A stretch of DNA of 64,000 nt from Dasyornis broadbenti (lineage: Eukaryota; Chordata; Aves; Passeriformes; Dasyornithidae). The stretch lies in NCBI GenBank assembly GCA_013397935.1, contig VZRN01005622.1, forward strand, positions 6,857,997 to 6,921,996, given 5' to 3'. The position numbers and the translations under genes were made by a program. This document shows positions 13,064-28,000 of the stretch, one piece after another. Each line of letters opens with the position of its first letter. Position 1 is the stretch's first letter. The notes beneath the pieces were generated by a model. It ran no database searches, was not told the DNA's origin, and was given only the letters and a program-made list of their open reading frames with translations.

Positions 13064-15013
13064 TGACAAAACCTAGTGCCAGGCATTTACAACATTTTTC
13101 AAAACGGAGCAAAACCAGAGGAAAGACAGACTTTGAAATCTCAGGATCTGAGATGTAGACAGTAACATAAGCTCAGAAAAAGGCTTTTAGAGTAGCAACA
13201 CACTTAAAATTGCATCATGCAAGTTTCCCCAACAACAGCCTGAAAGCAGGTGTGCCAATTAGGCTCCTCACAGATTGTGCAGTGAAGACACTGGCCTCTT
13301 TAGTGGAAGTGTCTTGGAGCATATCCAGTACTGATACATGACTATGGATATGACTGTGTCAAAACTCAGGCTGCTATGGCTTCACACTCAGAAGTCACCT
13401 TGCTGTACAGATGGTCTGAGAGATGAAGCATGGAAGAAGAGAGCTAAAATGCTGGTGGCAGAAGTCATGAACTAAGTGGGACCAACTGTACGAAGCAATG
13501 TATGACAGATCCTGCTGTGGCAGTGAACACTTTCTTTGCTGCCCTGGGCTAGCCACTAATTCCCAGTCAGGAGGCTCGTTTGGTGTCCAGTTTGGTATGT
13601 TCATCTTACAGGGCAATCAAAACTATCCTCATGGTTAACACCTGGCAGTGTGGGTAGCACTGCTCTGACATGGCAGGAGTTCTTGGCATCCATGGTCTCA
13701 GTGCAGTTTCCACCAGACAAAAATTTTTCTCAGATTGTGAAAAATCAAAATGAAACAAGAGCCAAGCAGTTATTATCAGCAAATACAAAGGACTGAATAG
13801 TGATCAGTTCAGAATGGAATTAAAATTATAATTAAAACAAGAGAGCTTCTTTGGTCTCCTCCACTTTTGCTATAGAGCAGACAGGGTCCTCTTATGTTAG
13901 ACAGACAAGCATGGGACAGCAACAGCAAAAATCTGCCTTCATTGAAGAGCTTGTAGTCTATTAAGGTAAAAGTCTTGAGAAAAATAATGTACTTACTGTG
14001 GGGGCAGCATAAGTTTTATGTGTTCTTAATTATTCATTTCTTTGCTGCTAAGTGCTTTGATTTAAAAATGATGTGATTGTGTACATGCAGTGTTGATACT
14101 CAGATAACTTAATTGTTTTGGTAATATAACAAGGCATATGATGTAATGTCAATAGACTGCACCTTGTGTGCATTACAGAGCTTTTCCATGTGGATGCTTA
14201 TCCTCCAGTGACAAAGCTAATGATTCCTAATACGTGCACAGGGTAGGAAAGAGACTGCTGTGATAGACACTTAATAAACGGTTAAACAGATTGGTGGGAG
14301 AGCCAAGAAAAAAGCCTCAAAATCTTGGCTTTGAACTGGTTTTGGAATGATATAAGCAGAGGCAACAGATTTGAATATGAAGAAGAGAAAAAGCCTGAGG
14401 GAGAAAGATGCTGAACTACAGCAGATATTTGTCCATAATTACAAACCTATCGTCTTCCCTCCCGAAAATATGCTCCAAGCAATACCAACCTTATGGTGTA
14501 TTCCTAAGAGTAATCCATGCTCAAAAATATTAGTTACTATAGGGCACAATGAATTTTCTTCTCCAGGTGTTTCAGTAAATGAGTACAAAATATCTAATTA
14601 AAATGTGAACATCCAAGTGGGTATTCATGCCTTCCAACTGATGTCATCTGAATTACTGCCTAGGAAAAACTCCCTGTTGACTATACAGAAAATCTACATT
14701 TCTAATCATATAACCTAAACAACGATAAGTAGATGGCTTTCATTCTTCCCCCCCTCCCCCCATCCATTTGTGCTGAATCAAAATAGAACTGAAAATACAT
14801 AAAAGAGAGAGAAAGGGAAATAAAATCTAGACAATTACTATCATTATGGCTCTGCCAGTTGGGAGCAGTAGCATTTATTACTTCTTAAAGGATGAGGGTT
14901 CAAATGGGATAGGTAACAACAGCTCACTGTTCAGAGCAGAGAGAAAATACCTTTATGTAATAATTTTGTGCTGTGTAGTCTTTTTAAACACGTATAGTCT
15001 GTACTATTGACTG

Positions 15014-15208
15014 TGAGGGCGGTGAGGCACCAGAACAGGTTTCCCCTAGAAGTTGTGGCTGCCCCATCCCTGGAAGCATTCAAGGCCAGGTTGGATGGAG
15101 CTCTGAGCAATGTGGCCGAGTGGAAAGTGTCCCCACTTATGGCAGGAGGTTGGAACGAGATGGTCTTTAAGTTCCAACCCAAACCACTCAGTCATTCTGT
15201 GATTCAAT
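15014..15208 (+). mobile_element. CR1 LINE 3' fragment, plus strand
   Basis: Sense CR1 3' sequence from gagggcggtgaggcacc to the terminal attctgtgattc. 5'-truncated. Confidence 0.9.
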
Positions 15209-15301
15209 GCAAGAACATTCATGGAAGAGTCATCCTATTCTGCGGTAAAGTGTATTTTTCTGGACAGCCTGTGGGGTTTTTCTTGGTTTGGGTGTTGTTA
15301 T

Positions 15302-15318
15302 TGGTGGTGGTGGTGGTT
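15302..15318. repeat. (GGT)n short tandem repeat
   Basis: Five to six GGT/TGG units in a G/T-rich stretch just after a CR1 tail. Confidence 0.8.
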
Positions 15319-18300
15319 TAGGTTATTGTTTGGTTTGCTTTTTTGGGATTTTTTTTGTGTTTAGGATTTTGAAGATATTAGTATTACTGATAGGTAGCAA
15401 ATAAGAGCAGGAAATCACCTCCTGTAGTCTAAATAGGAAGATCAATTAGAGCAACAGTCTTTCCTCTCTATCTCTATGAATATTTGTACCTTTGAAATTA
15501 GGTGGTATTTAGCAGCATCAGGATTTTATTACACACTTTTAGTAGGAATGAGGTATGAATGTGTCAACAAAATGAGAGGAGGATGGAGAATAGTTTGTAA
15601 ACGTAACATCTCTAATTAAACCTATAAGGAAATATAAGCAGACCACTACCATCACTACTGATTCACATTTTCTTTTTAGAAACACGTCTACTAACCCCTT
15701 TCTTTCCCCCAGTCACTTACTTGTCCTTACTTGTCCAAAGGTGTTGCCTGATTTGAAGGATTTCTGACACGTCCAGTAGAAACGTGATGTGACAAATAAG
15801 AGCAAAACCATCATTGTGTTATCAGACACATGAGTACAAAATAAGGTATTGTCTTATCAGGATGAACTAAGAGGTCATTCACCTTTTTCCAACTGCTCAT
15901 CTTAACAATTAAGACTTTGAATGATAATTTGATTTGAGCTGTGTCAAAAATAGTTATACTACTGTAACAGTATTGCATAATTACAAGTATAATCATACTT
16001 TTGAGTGAAATTAGCCCCTGAACTTTTGTAGTGTAGAAGGTTAAGCACTTTGATTACTTCCTACCTAAAATCTGACCCAGAATCTCAGTTTCATAATGCC
16101 AGACCAATTTCTAATTGATTTTATATCGCCACTGATTATTACAGCTATGTAAGACTTCATCCAATTGAGTTATAGAGGAGGGGAGGGGAAAAAAATCTAT
16201 CACAAAGATACAGAAGCATCCATCAAAGATGCATTTAGAGCAAATGGACAATACACTTCTTTTTTTTCTTTTTTTAAAGTTGTAATTGTATTCAAGGGAA
16301 TGACATTTAGCAGCCATCCACTGTAGGTTATTGAAATATTCTGTGACCTTGGCTCCACTTCCAAATGGAAAGCAAAACTGCAAGCAAAACTGCAGCGAAT
16401 ACAGAAATCAAATTTTGGTCTCAATTACATTGTTTTGAAAATGTTCAACAGTATGTTAATGATCTTAATTACTCTCAGAGATACCAATTTTGGAATCAGT
16501 GCTTAGCCAAAAACCACAAGTTGAATAAGCCCACAATGGACAGAGTTCACATACATAAGTGAATCTGTACACATTTACTAGAGCAGCACAACTATTTCGG
16601 TGAGAGCAGGGGCTTTTTCCCAAATAGTTGTAGCAGTAGTCTTGTATAAACCCAACACATGCACACACAGCACATTATAGATTAGATTATTATTTTGTAA
16701 GATTAAACTAGGGTGATACAGCTGCAGTCACATTGCATGGGCATTTTCCACCCCCCTATATCCTGGCAATTAAAGCAGTAAGCATGTGTTTAGCACTAAT
16801 GCTCTTTTTTATTCATGTCACTACTTCTTGGAATGCAAAATCAGAGTCAAAAAGAAATTTCTTTTTCTTTTATTTCAGAAGAGACAGGAAAGGTTAGAAG
16901 TTGAAGGCCATCGGCCCAAGTTCCAGTTTCTTTAAGAGTTATTTATTACAGCTTGAGTCTGTTCATTGAATTTAGCTGTTAAGGAAAGGAGTAGGAAGAG
17001 GGGAGAGAGAGAACAGAAGCTCTTTGCCTGACAGCAGTTGTTAGAGCAGCACTCCTGATTATTGTAATGGGTTCACTTGCCAAATGCCTTTCATACCAAA
17101 AGCAAGGCTGTTAAATGTGAAGTTGAGACAGTGGATGGTTTTTTCCCCCATGAAAAAGTATTCTCCACATCAACCACCCACTGATGAGCATTAAAAGCAT
17201 TTTGATGCTTGAGGGAATCTTATTTCCAGGGGGACATCACAGCATCTACCTGTCTTTTGTGGCTTCTGAACACTTTGTTCATAACAATGAGTCAGTACAT
17301 ACGAGTCCTTTTAGACTTTACTAATAACTAAGGTTTAGTTTTTCCTCCTTTGAACAGTAGCATTCATAAATAAGCTCTATTTCTCACTTCCCATTCCCTG
17401 GAAACAATGAGACTGACTGAACTGAAAACCTTTGCTCATCTTTTCAGCTCTGTAGCAGCAAAATTCCTTTAACAAAAAACAAACAAAGATGAGTGCTGTT
17501 TTTTTTATCAGCCAGTAATCTGCCCCCAAAACTACACAATTACTAAACGAATATTTGGATACTTTGAAATGAACAAACAAACAAAAAACCTGCAGCTCAA
17601 ACATTTCCTCTACTGAATGAGAGGCAAAAAAACTTTGAGCAGCAAAGAAGAAACCAAGACTTTGGTTCCTTTTAGAGGAACATTCTCCCATGGTTTCATC
17701 AGGGCATGGCTGTCACCAGCGGGGCTGCTGCAGGTTGAGTGACAGAGCACAGAGCTGGAGCAAATGCCAGTGGGAGGGAGAGAACTCCAGAGCTTCCCCC
17801 AGCCTGGGAGGTCTGGTGCTGGGAAAACACATTGCAAGGAACATATGGATAGGTGGGGAAAAGCATAACTGAGAAGACTGATGATTGCTCCTATGAAAAG
17901 TGCAGTTGAGGCAAATACTACACCCTCCCTGTCATGCAAGAGGAGGGATTTTAGACAGCACAGTAGAACTGAAAACGTGAAGATGCATCAGGAGAAAGAA
18001 AGGAATTCATGCTCTTGCTGATGCTTTCCAGTAAAAGCATTCAATGAATGCAATTACTCACTAAGCGATAACCCAGTTGAAAAGGGATTGGGAAAAATAA
18101 ATCACCCCAAAACCAGTAATTGGGATTCAGACACATAATTTTATATTAAAAACAACAATAAAATAAAATCTGCTTTTAAACTCTTTATTTTCAAAGTGGT
18201 GTTCTGAAACTTCAGCAACCCTGCTAGGACCAAATTCACACACAGAAGAATGTAAGGACAACCAGAAGACTCAGTAAGGGGAGTCAAAATAGACTTTTTT

Positions 18301-21300
18301 TTTTCATTTCAGTACTATTATTACTGCTTACACGTCCAGATAGGTGAAACCGTGTTTCCAGGAGAGGGAGTGTTCTCTGGCTTTCCTGTTAGGCTGGGAG
18401 AGTTGACTTTCTACCTTTGGTGCAACTCAAGTCATGTACCTTTATGCTAGGTAGTTTCTTTCAGTCACAGGAAAGAACAAGTTTTTTGTACCCCCATAGA
18501 TTTTTTTTTTTAAATAACAATAATATTTTTGTTTGCTATGTATGGAGGGAACAATTCCAATTTCATTTTAGAGCACATCTGAGTATAGTGAGTATACAGA
18601 TGAGTACCTCAGCAATGCTTAAGCTTTATTGGAAAATAAAAATTATAATTATTGCTCCCAGCTTACCTAACTTACTAAAGTACCAATTTATGAGGCATTT
18701 CTGTTGGCTTTTAAACCATCAAAACACCAGAAATTCACTTGAGCCCTTACAAACCTGCAACTGTCTTTGCTGACACATTATGCACAGATTTTACATATGA
18801 TATTCCATTACAGATACCTCAGGCCACCAGCCTGCTTGCAGAATTAAAAAGAAGTAGAAATAGGAATTTTAAAGGACAATTAAGAGGAGGAAGAGAACTC
18901 TGTGTGGAAATGGCTTCCAAAATTGAAATGAGATTTTTTCAATTATTTTTCTAAAGCATTTTTAGGCAAGGGAACAAAGAGAATGAACGAGTGTATTCAA
19001 AGAAACCTCAATTCCTTTTACTACTGTTCTGTAATGGATGTACTCAAAAATTATTAATGTACATCTGAAAGATGAGGAGTTGGAAATATAGCACCACAGT
19101 TATTGGTTGCCCTTTATTACAAAGTCAATGGATTGCTCTAGGTTTCCTTACTATACATAGTAAGGGGGGTAAAAAAAAAGCTGCATAAAGGATTAATTCT
19201 GAAAAATAGCATACAAAAGTAGAAAAAGAAATCAATAGCAACAGGAATCTAGGGAATAGATTAAAAAAAAAAAATCACAAGGGCTGGAACAGTTACTTAT
19301 AAACGACAGATGAAAAGCATAAATCAATAGAAAGCTCTGAAGAAGGTACCAGAGGAATAGATTAATATATTCTCCAGAAAAATGAATGGTTTGTGTATGG
19401 CAGACAAAACCAATGGAACCAGTCATCATGAAATGGAAAAACGCCATCACATCCCATAACACTTGGTAATGACCTTGCTAGGAAGAAAGTGGCTGCTGAG
19501 AAGTTACATCTCACTTAATTAGGCAGGATTTTGTGCAGCTTTGAGAGCATTTACTTGATCCTTGTCATGGTTGATCACCAGTCATTCTCATGTTTGTTAA
19601 CTCCCTCTTTACTGCTTGAAGTGCATCATTGGAAACAGCACATTGAGACAGAAGTGGTCAGAAAGCTACTGAGTCACACCTTCTGATTTGGAAATGATGA
19701 TTCAACATTGTTCTTATTATGCAACTTCCCAGAAAATGTTATGAATATATCTTCCTTGAATTCCAAAGGGAATTTCTACTGCCAAGTGTGAATATACTGG
19801 TTAGGCAGCTTAGAATAAGGAGGAGTCTGGTTCATTTGGTCTGCTTGGATTTGACTAAGCAATGCACCTTTCATTCCATAGCTCAGGTGAAAGATCCCTA
19901 AGAACAAGTGGTCACTGTTTTATGGAGAGTTTTCCTATCGTTTTGTTCCTGTTCCTGATTACATTTGTGTTTTATAGGACATACAGCTAATACGGAAGAG
20001 AAGATGCTGTGTGTTGGTAATAAAGTTTAAATAGATTCATCTAATGGGATTTAATGCAGTAGGTTTTTTTCATTTTTTAAACCTCTCTTTTATATATTCT
20101 TGCTAGTTCATGTTAAAAGAAGACAAGTGTATGTATAGCAACACATTTTCTGGAAGCTTCCCTTTGTGGCACATTAAAGGACCTTAAAATGTGTGTAAAA
20201 ATCACTTTAATGACTTTGCTTTTGGGGCCTTTCAGGGACTGTTAGAATGCACTGTAATTTGAGCAATTTAAATTAGACTAGTCAGGGAAGCCTCCAAAAG
20301 GATAAATGAGAACACATGCACCATGAAAAGTACCTCAGGATCACACATTTGGTGATATCTGTAATTCCTGAAATCTTAAATGGCTTTTTCAAAAATGCCA
20401 GTGTGGAGGATGCACGCTTTATATGCATGATGGTTGGTATTTTCTTCTTCCTGAATCGTCCCTTGCTTTGCTGACATCCTTTTTCTTGCATCTGGCTGTT
20501 TCATGTTTGGAGAAAGCAGAATTGGAATTTCACATTTTGCTCTGGAAAAGGCAGAACTCAAAAGTTTGTGAAAAAAAATTGGAAAATTAGATAGAAAACT
20601 TCTGTTCATCTTCTACTCTTCCTTGGTACTCACATGCTCAGCCCTCCCCAGCAGCCACTTATGTTTGAGCCACTTGGTACCTCACAATCCACTCTGAGTA
20701 TTTTTGAGAAGTTTGAGCTTATTCCATTCTCTTCCCATTAAGAAACAGTTCTGGACAAGCAAGGAGAGGAACCACAGGACCTTCAGACTTTACCCATACT
20801 TCTTGTGAATACATACCTAGAAAAGTTTGAAGCCAGAAGAATCTTTATGGAAACCTTATGAAAACAGCTGCAGATTTCCAGTCTGACAAGGAAAAGTACA
20901 AATGCTATTTCCTCAGTTGTTTAATCAATTCTTTATGCTACTCTCATAGCTTTCTTTTTCATCTTTTAACATTGGTTCATACCTATATAATCTATCTATA
21001 GTTAGTATTCGGCTATTTTGGATAAGCCTACAATATGGCCTCCCCTTATTTCAAAAAGAATCCTGTACAGCTGCCTCAGGCAATCTCTCTAACCTTCCCT
21101 TTCACATCACAGCGTTTGAGAAAGCATTTCTCTCTCCTTTTCCCAGCAACTTCTCAGCTGTACCCTTGACATATTTTAATCAGGGTTTCTCTCCGACCAA
21201 AGGACGGACACCTCTCTCTTCCAATTAGTTAATGGTTTCCTACTTTCTGCTGCTGCTGTTGTTGTTTCCATCTCACTCGCCGTCCTCCTTGACCTCACAG

Positions 21301-22141
21301 CAGCTGGAACTCTGAAATTAGATTAGACAGGTTCATGCAACTCTCTCAGCTGCACAGAGGCTGCTAGAGTGTCTATTTGTGTCTAAAAATGTGACCGAAA
21401 TCATGTTTTTTGTATAAATTGCAGCAACGGCAGGTATGTATGGATGGACATGACTATTTCTAAATGAATGTATGAAAATAATACAAAGCAGAAGTAGGAG
21501 GTAGGTGCACTTTCTTTTGTAGCACAAACACATATAAGACATATAAGCCTTCCCAAAGACTGTATTCAAAGCACTGTTCATTCAACATTGCCCTAGGCAC
21601 TCCTTACAAAAGGAGAACTACTAATGGTGTAATATATTCCAGTGATTAGGAATGGTTTATTATTAAAAATGCTGTACTGATATTATGACTGATAAGGAGC
21701 TAATCTTTTAATTTCAAGTATGCTGTAGTTGTACTGCAAGGTTCACAGTAATACTAGAATGAAAGTGTAGGGGAAAAGGATTTTACACAGACAAGCCTCT
21801 ATTTTTCTAATTTCTGCCTCTTGAGAAACAACATTAAGTCAGGTTGATTCAAGTATGCTTTGTAGTTCTCAGTGCTTACGTTTGACAAAAAATTTAAAGG
21901 GATATGGGCTTTAGCAGTAAGTACTCACTAAGAGTCCTTTTCTGCAGGTCATTCGCCCAGTTTTGAAAAGTGGAGTGAAGGCCACGCAAAGAAAACATCA
22001 CCTGAAAACTACAGACAGCTAGAAACACAAGATAAAGCCACTGGTTGAAAATGCAACTGAATGTGATGGAACAAATTAATTGCTGTTCAGCAGGTACCTG
22101 CCAGTATCCAGAGTGGGAATGGCAGTGTCCATCCTGCACAC

Positions 22142-22338
22142 CATAGAATTGTAGAATGGTTCGGTTTGGCAGGGACCTTAAAGAGCGTTTAGTTCCAATA
22201 CTCTGCCATGGGCAGGGACACCTTCCACTAGTCCAGGCTGCTCAGAGCCCCATCCAGCCTCGTCCTGAACACTTCCAAGGATGGGATATCCACAACTTCT
22301 CTGGGCAATCTGTGCCAGTGCCTCACCACCCTCATATG
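22142..22338 (-). mobile_element. CR1 LINE 3' fragment, minus strand
   Basis: Starts catagaattgtagaatgg and runs through the antisense CR1 3' segment to the 'cagtgcctcaccaccctca' portion. Confidence 0.9.
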
Positions 22339-23014
22339 CACATTAATCATTGATCTATTAATTTTAAAAAGGGAAAAAAACTTGCCAGCAGAGGAAGAGG
22401 TAGCTACTATTTGTATTATCACATCTATTTTCTTACTACATGCTGGGGAAAAGGAACCTGTTGCTATTCTTTGTAGACGAAACATGATGGTGTGCTAAAG
22501 CTTTCGCTGCTTTTCTTAAGGAGCTGTGCAATTTAAGTTTAACACTCCTAGCAACAATTCCTTTTTCACCTTGTTGCCTCTCTGCTCTTGAAGTAGGGCA
22601 GGATCAAAGAGAGGTGTTTGTTAAACAACTTCTCTAGCACCTTCATACTGAGTTTCAGTTCCTCTGACTGTGACATTTCAGTTTCATATATACAAAGGGT
22701 CAAATGCAGACTGCCCGAGCTCTTTCTGAGCACTGAGGAAACATCCCACCATCCACACCTCCGCTTATTTCCGTTACATTTTACCAGACAATGAGGAACC
22801 CACGCCTTAAATCAGGCAACTGAGCTCTGAAGGGTGCATATAGTTGAATATAGGAAAAGTAGGTCAGATGTTTCAATTCAAAGAGCCTAACTGGTATGCT
22901 GATTAATCTTTCTGAATCCTAATGAATAATTAGAGGCTTTATTTCTATGATGTCATTACTTTCATTATCATAATATCATAAAATAATTTCCATTATTTTC
23001 CCAATGCAACACAA

Positions 23015-23105
23015 TGCTTTATGGATGTTAAGGATTTCATCCTTACAGCAGTCCTGACAGATACATGTTACTATACAGGAAAGTGAATTACAAAGCTGTT
23101 GAGTT
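23015..23105 (-). repeat. Possible MIR-like relic
   Basis: catccttacagcagtcctga followed by a tact..acaggaaagtgaatta block is like the antisense MIR sequence around its core, but more diverged than the other relics. Confidence 0.3.
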
Positions 23106-24360
23106 GCAGTGAAAATTAAGGGGGGAAAAAAAATCAAAACCCCAAACCAGACAAATAGAAAAAACCCCAACCCAAGCAATAATAACAGAAGCTGTCATAG
23201 AACATAGAATTCCTGATGGCTAATCCGCCACTCGAGAAACAGCAACTGATCTGGATGAAAATGGAAGAAACAAAGGAAGGACTCTCTCCCATTGTCAGTC
23301 ATAGCGTGAAAGATATTCACCGAAAAGGCAAAAGTCCAGAAGTTTATGTCTGTGTAAGCAAAGAGGTACAGAATTGATCCCGCTAATTGTTCTAATTCTC
23401 CATTGCAATGAAACCAAGAGAAATCTTTCCACTCAGTGGGCTGCAGGACCAAACCAGTAGTGTCAGGTCAAGGCACATGCATATCAAATGATATGGACTT
23501 GATGGAGTCCATAAACATCAATGTTATTTCATTACAAAAATAAATAACTAAGTACATAAGGAGACCTCAACTATACACCAAGGTTCAACTTCATTAAAAA
23601 AAACTGCAAGGACTTAACTTTGAGAGCACATGAAGACAACCATCCCTTATTCAGAGGCATCTATGGTTAGCAAATATAACATCATTTGGATTTATATTGC
23701 TCTCCTGAGGAACATTATTATGTCTCCAACAGAAAATCAGTATTCCATCTGCTACAAATGTATTACTGCTTGTTTAGGACCCTCCCTCCACTGCCACCTA
23801 ACTGGTAATATGATATATTTCAAAGCATTTTGCTGAGTTCAGTGAATTTTGATACTTCCTTTAAGTGTTTTGCACTTCCTTTTCAATTCTCTCTTTGCAG
23901 TGCATCAAACTTTGTTTATTGTATTTCAAATACTGGGCCAGATAAATAGTGTCTGCCAAGATACATTTTCAATAGAGGATTGAAAGTGCCTGCTTAAAAT
24001 TCCCTTTGAATAAATTGTTGTTTACGAAAAAGAAAGCTTTTTGGCAAGCCATTAATTATCACACAATTATTTGTGCTAGACCGTCATAAGAAGTGGATGT
24101 AGGACTATAAACACATTTTGTAACTAAATAGCAAAAATGATACTGACCGTCTTTCAGGAGGTGAAGAATCTGTTGCACAATCCTAAATAAATAACCCGCA
24201 TTTCCTATAGAAAGGATTTTAGGCACATTTTTCTGGACAAACACACAGCTATAAATCTGGCTGTTTCCTTCAAAACAAAGAACCTCTACCCTCCAAGGCA
24301 GGATAAGCCATACTTCTTAACAGTTTGCCCGTTTGAATGACCAATTCCCAGTAGAAATTG

Positions 24361-25005
24361 TGTGGGATCTGCTGCTCCATCTGGATCCCTACAAATCTGT
24401 GGGACCTGATGGGATTCCTCCAAGAGCTGGCAGATGTCATTGCAAAACCTCTCTAGATGATTTTTAAGCAGCCTTGGGGAGCCAGAGAGGTCCCATCTGA
24501 CTGGAAGATGGTAAATGTTGTCCCAAATTTCAAGAAGGGGTACTTTGAAAACTACAAGTCTGTCGGTCTCACTTCAGTGCCTGGCAAAGCAATGGAGAAG
24601 ATTATTCTGGGAGGTATTGAACAACATCTGAAGGACAACACAGTCATCGGTCACAGCCAGCTGAGCTTCATGAGAGGAAAGCCCTGTTTATCAAACCTGA
24701 TTTCCTTTTATGAAAAGGTAACCCACCTGCTTGATCAAGGGAAGCCAGTTGATGTGATCTTTCTGGATTTCAGTAAAGCTTTTGATACCATCTCTCACAG
24801 GATCCTTCTGGACAAAACATCCATCCCACAGCTGGATAAACACAGCATGGGATGGGTGAGCATCTGACTCATGGGCCAGGCACAGAGGGTTTCAGTGAAG
24901 AGGGTGCATCGGACTGGGGCCCTGTCACTGACGGAGTTCAACAGGGCTCCATCCTTGGCCCTTCAACATCTTCATAAACAATCTCTGCAGATAAATCCAA
25001 AAAAT
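24361..25005 (+). pseudogene. Broken CR1 reverse-transcriptase fragment
   Basis: The plus strand encodes pieces of a CR1-type reverse transcriptase. A preceding segment reads like SVGPDGIPP with decay, followed by an open frame (24457-24867) with WKMVNVVPNFKKG, YKSVGLTSVPGKAMEKIILG and the palm-domain strand FLDFSKAFDTISH. The next segment (GVQQGSILGP-like, about 24930) is in another frame. This is an internal part of CR1 with frameshifts and no 3' tail, so not active. Confidence 0.85.
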
Positions 25006-28000
25006 ATTCAGAGAACTATTGAAATTCTTTCCAAAAGTATCTTGAAGATGCTTTCCAATAGGTCACCTTCACTTCAATATTTGACAATTAAAATTCTGTC
25101 TGATTCACACATCTGAGGTAGAAAACATCAGGAACTGGACTTTGAACTTCTCTTATTTATACAGGACTCAATTAGGGATAAATGTTGCTGAGTTTCTCCT
25201 ACACAAGGGGCATCAAAAACTCACCATAGATACCCATCTTTACTTTTTGCCACAGTCGTGTTCTTTTGTTGTACTTGGTTTAGCTGAGATGGAGTAAATT
25301 TTCTTCAGAGAAACCTGTAAGTGGTGCTGTGTTTTGGATTTGTGACTAAAACAATGTTGATAACACATCAATATTTGGACTGTTGCTGAGAAGGGCTTCC
25401 AAAACAAAGTCTTTCTTTTTTTCTTTGTTTTTCCTGAAGAAAAGAAGATGGATAAGAAGCACAGGGAGGGGGTAGACACAGCTGGGACAGCTGACCCAAA
25501 CTGGCTGAAGGGATATTCCATGAACCATAATATCATGGGATACAGAAAGAAAGTGCTGGGGGCATTGAGGGGAAGAGGAGGGCAGGGTGAGTTGGCTTTC
25601 AAGGTGGCTGTTGCTCAGAGATTTTTGGGCAGCCCTTTGCTAGCAACAGGTGGTTCATGACTACTTTTCCTCAGTTTTTGTTTGTTTCTCCTGCCTCTTT
25701 GTCTCACCGATCAAACTGTCTCCATGTAGACACGTGAGCTTTCTCATCACAGGGAGAGGGAGGGTGAGTGAGAAGCAGTGCCGGTGCTTGGCTGCTGGCT
25801 GGGGTCAACACACAACACCTGTAAAGTTATTCCATGTATTTTCTCTTTTCCTGTCTCCTTTCTTGCCTGCCCAGCAACCTGTTGCCCAGTCTGGATCAAG
25901 GTCCTTGCTTAGGGACAAAACTGAGGGATACCATATGGAGAGCAATTCCCTTCTCTCTTGAGCTGTCTCATACTACACAATTCAAGTAAGTGAAATGTGC
26001 TGCACAGAACACCGAGCTTTAATGAAGCTGAACATTTTGCAGCTGGCAGTTTATGATATGAACTGATCCTACTGTCACCTTTTTAGTAAAGGGTTTTAAA
26101 ACCAACGGAATTGTTTCCCTGAGAAAGGCATTCACACACTGCTCAATTCACACAATTAATTTCTCTTACATAAACTAGTATTTCTAGTACAGACACCCAT
26201 ACCTGAATCTTCCAGTGTCTGCCTGAAACACAATCCAAACAGTAACTGCACTGTAACTTTAATCCAGTTAATTGGGTTATTTGAAATAACCTAACCATGG
26301 GAGAGCAGATTTAAGCTTTTATATTAACTCACCTGGAATCTCAAGGGAGGTGCTCAGCCAGGCAAACCTGTAGCTCTGCTCAGCATAGCCAGACAAACAC
26401 ACCATGAAGTGGCTGGGATAAGGGAAATGTCACTTCTAAAATCTCAGTGCAGCCATGACCTATATTAGATGCAATGACACTCCATATGGACTCTCATAAT
26501 ACAAAATTATACAATTTATTCTACTCCTTTGCTCTGTTTGCAGGAATTTGTTTTTCCAAATCACAAGGCAAGAGAGACTATTTGCCCTATCTACTAGTCT
26601 GTGAAGTTTCATTAAATTCCTGGAGGAATTATTCAGATATTTGGCGAAAGAATAGTATCATTGCAGATATTTCAGGAAAGACTGTCCGTAACCACTTATT
26701 GGCACAACATCTTCTAAAAGGTCATTGATTATTACCAACCATGTCTATTAAAATCCAATTTTATATGACATTTTAAGAAGTACATTGGGCAATAAATTGC
26801 TGGATTGAAAGTGTTTTTCCAAAGAAGAGAAGGTAGCCACAAGGGCAGATATACATTGCAGACCAGTAATACTGCAATAAACTAAAGTACACTATCAATC
26901 TGCTGAATTAATGCAGGGGGGCTGATCCGTTGGATTTGCTGAAATAGAGAAAGTTGTCACAGAAAAAGTACAGCATTACAAGGCTTGATAACTATTACAG
27001 TGATAAATGCTAAAGGACAAGGCAGTTCTTGAGATGTCCATGACAAAGTTGATATTTAACATATTTCAGATGGGCCTGAAAAATATTTTATCATTGTCCT
27101 TTTCCCCAATGGGCTCTGACATTAATGGCCATAGCCATAATCGTGTGCCTGAAAAAGAAGAAGGCTGAAGTTTCTCAGGATTCTTTCCCCCCTACCTCAT
27201 CCTGCAACCAAGCCTCAAATCTGGTGCTGCTGGCAGCTGGGAAAACTGCTGTTCACACATATTAGAACAGGGAGAATAAGTTTACAGGAATGGATTATCC
27301 AAACAGCCCTCCTGTAATTTTCCGTGATACAATGCCTCTTTGGTATGCTTTTGTTTTCCTCCAGCTACACGAGGGAAATAATACTAACTGAGAGAAGCAC
27401 CTATTTACAAATCTGCTGATTTTCAGGAGCAATGAAGCTCATGAAACCAGGTGTTGTATGATGTTGTTTCACATTTGAACTCTGATGTGCAACAACTACA
27501 TCTGAATTCTGGGAAAAGTCTTCCTGTGAGAGAGGCATTGGTAACATCTTTCTCGCCTGTGGTTTCTCTGGTACTTTTTAAGGACTCAATTCACCCCGCA
27601 GCCTTTCTTTCTTTCAGCAGAGTTAACAGTGCCTGTCTCTTCTCAGCACCTACTGTCAGAAAATGCAGAAGCTACTGCCTCTAAGACCACAGCACCTCCA
27701 TTAAGAGAAGACTTAGATTTTTCAAAGGAACGGCTGGATGGAAAACCAGCCTGATACCATAACCTACATCCTCCTAGGAAACTCAGGTTTCCTACCACCT
27801 CCAGGAAGGAAACATTTTTGTCATATTTTGTTATATTTGTTGTATTATTGTTTATACCTGATTTGGGCAAATTTTATCTCTTTGAAATTTAATTGTTAGA
27901 ACGCTGCAAAGACTAAATAATAGCTATTTCACATTTTACTAATACAGAAACTGTAGGAATGAGGGAGTGAAAAGCAAACAATTCCAGCAAATCACTTCTC

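Larger units (their letters stand above)
12126..22141. other. Gene-poor stretch
   Basis: Apart from the CR1 copy and microsatellites listed, no exon, RNA gene or further mobile element was recognised. Confidence 0.55.
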
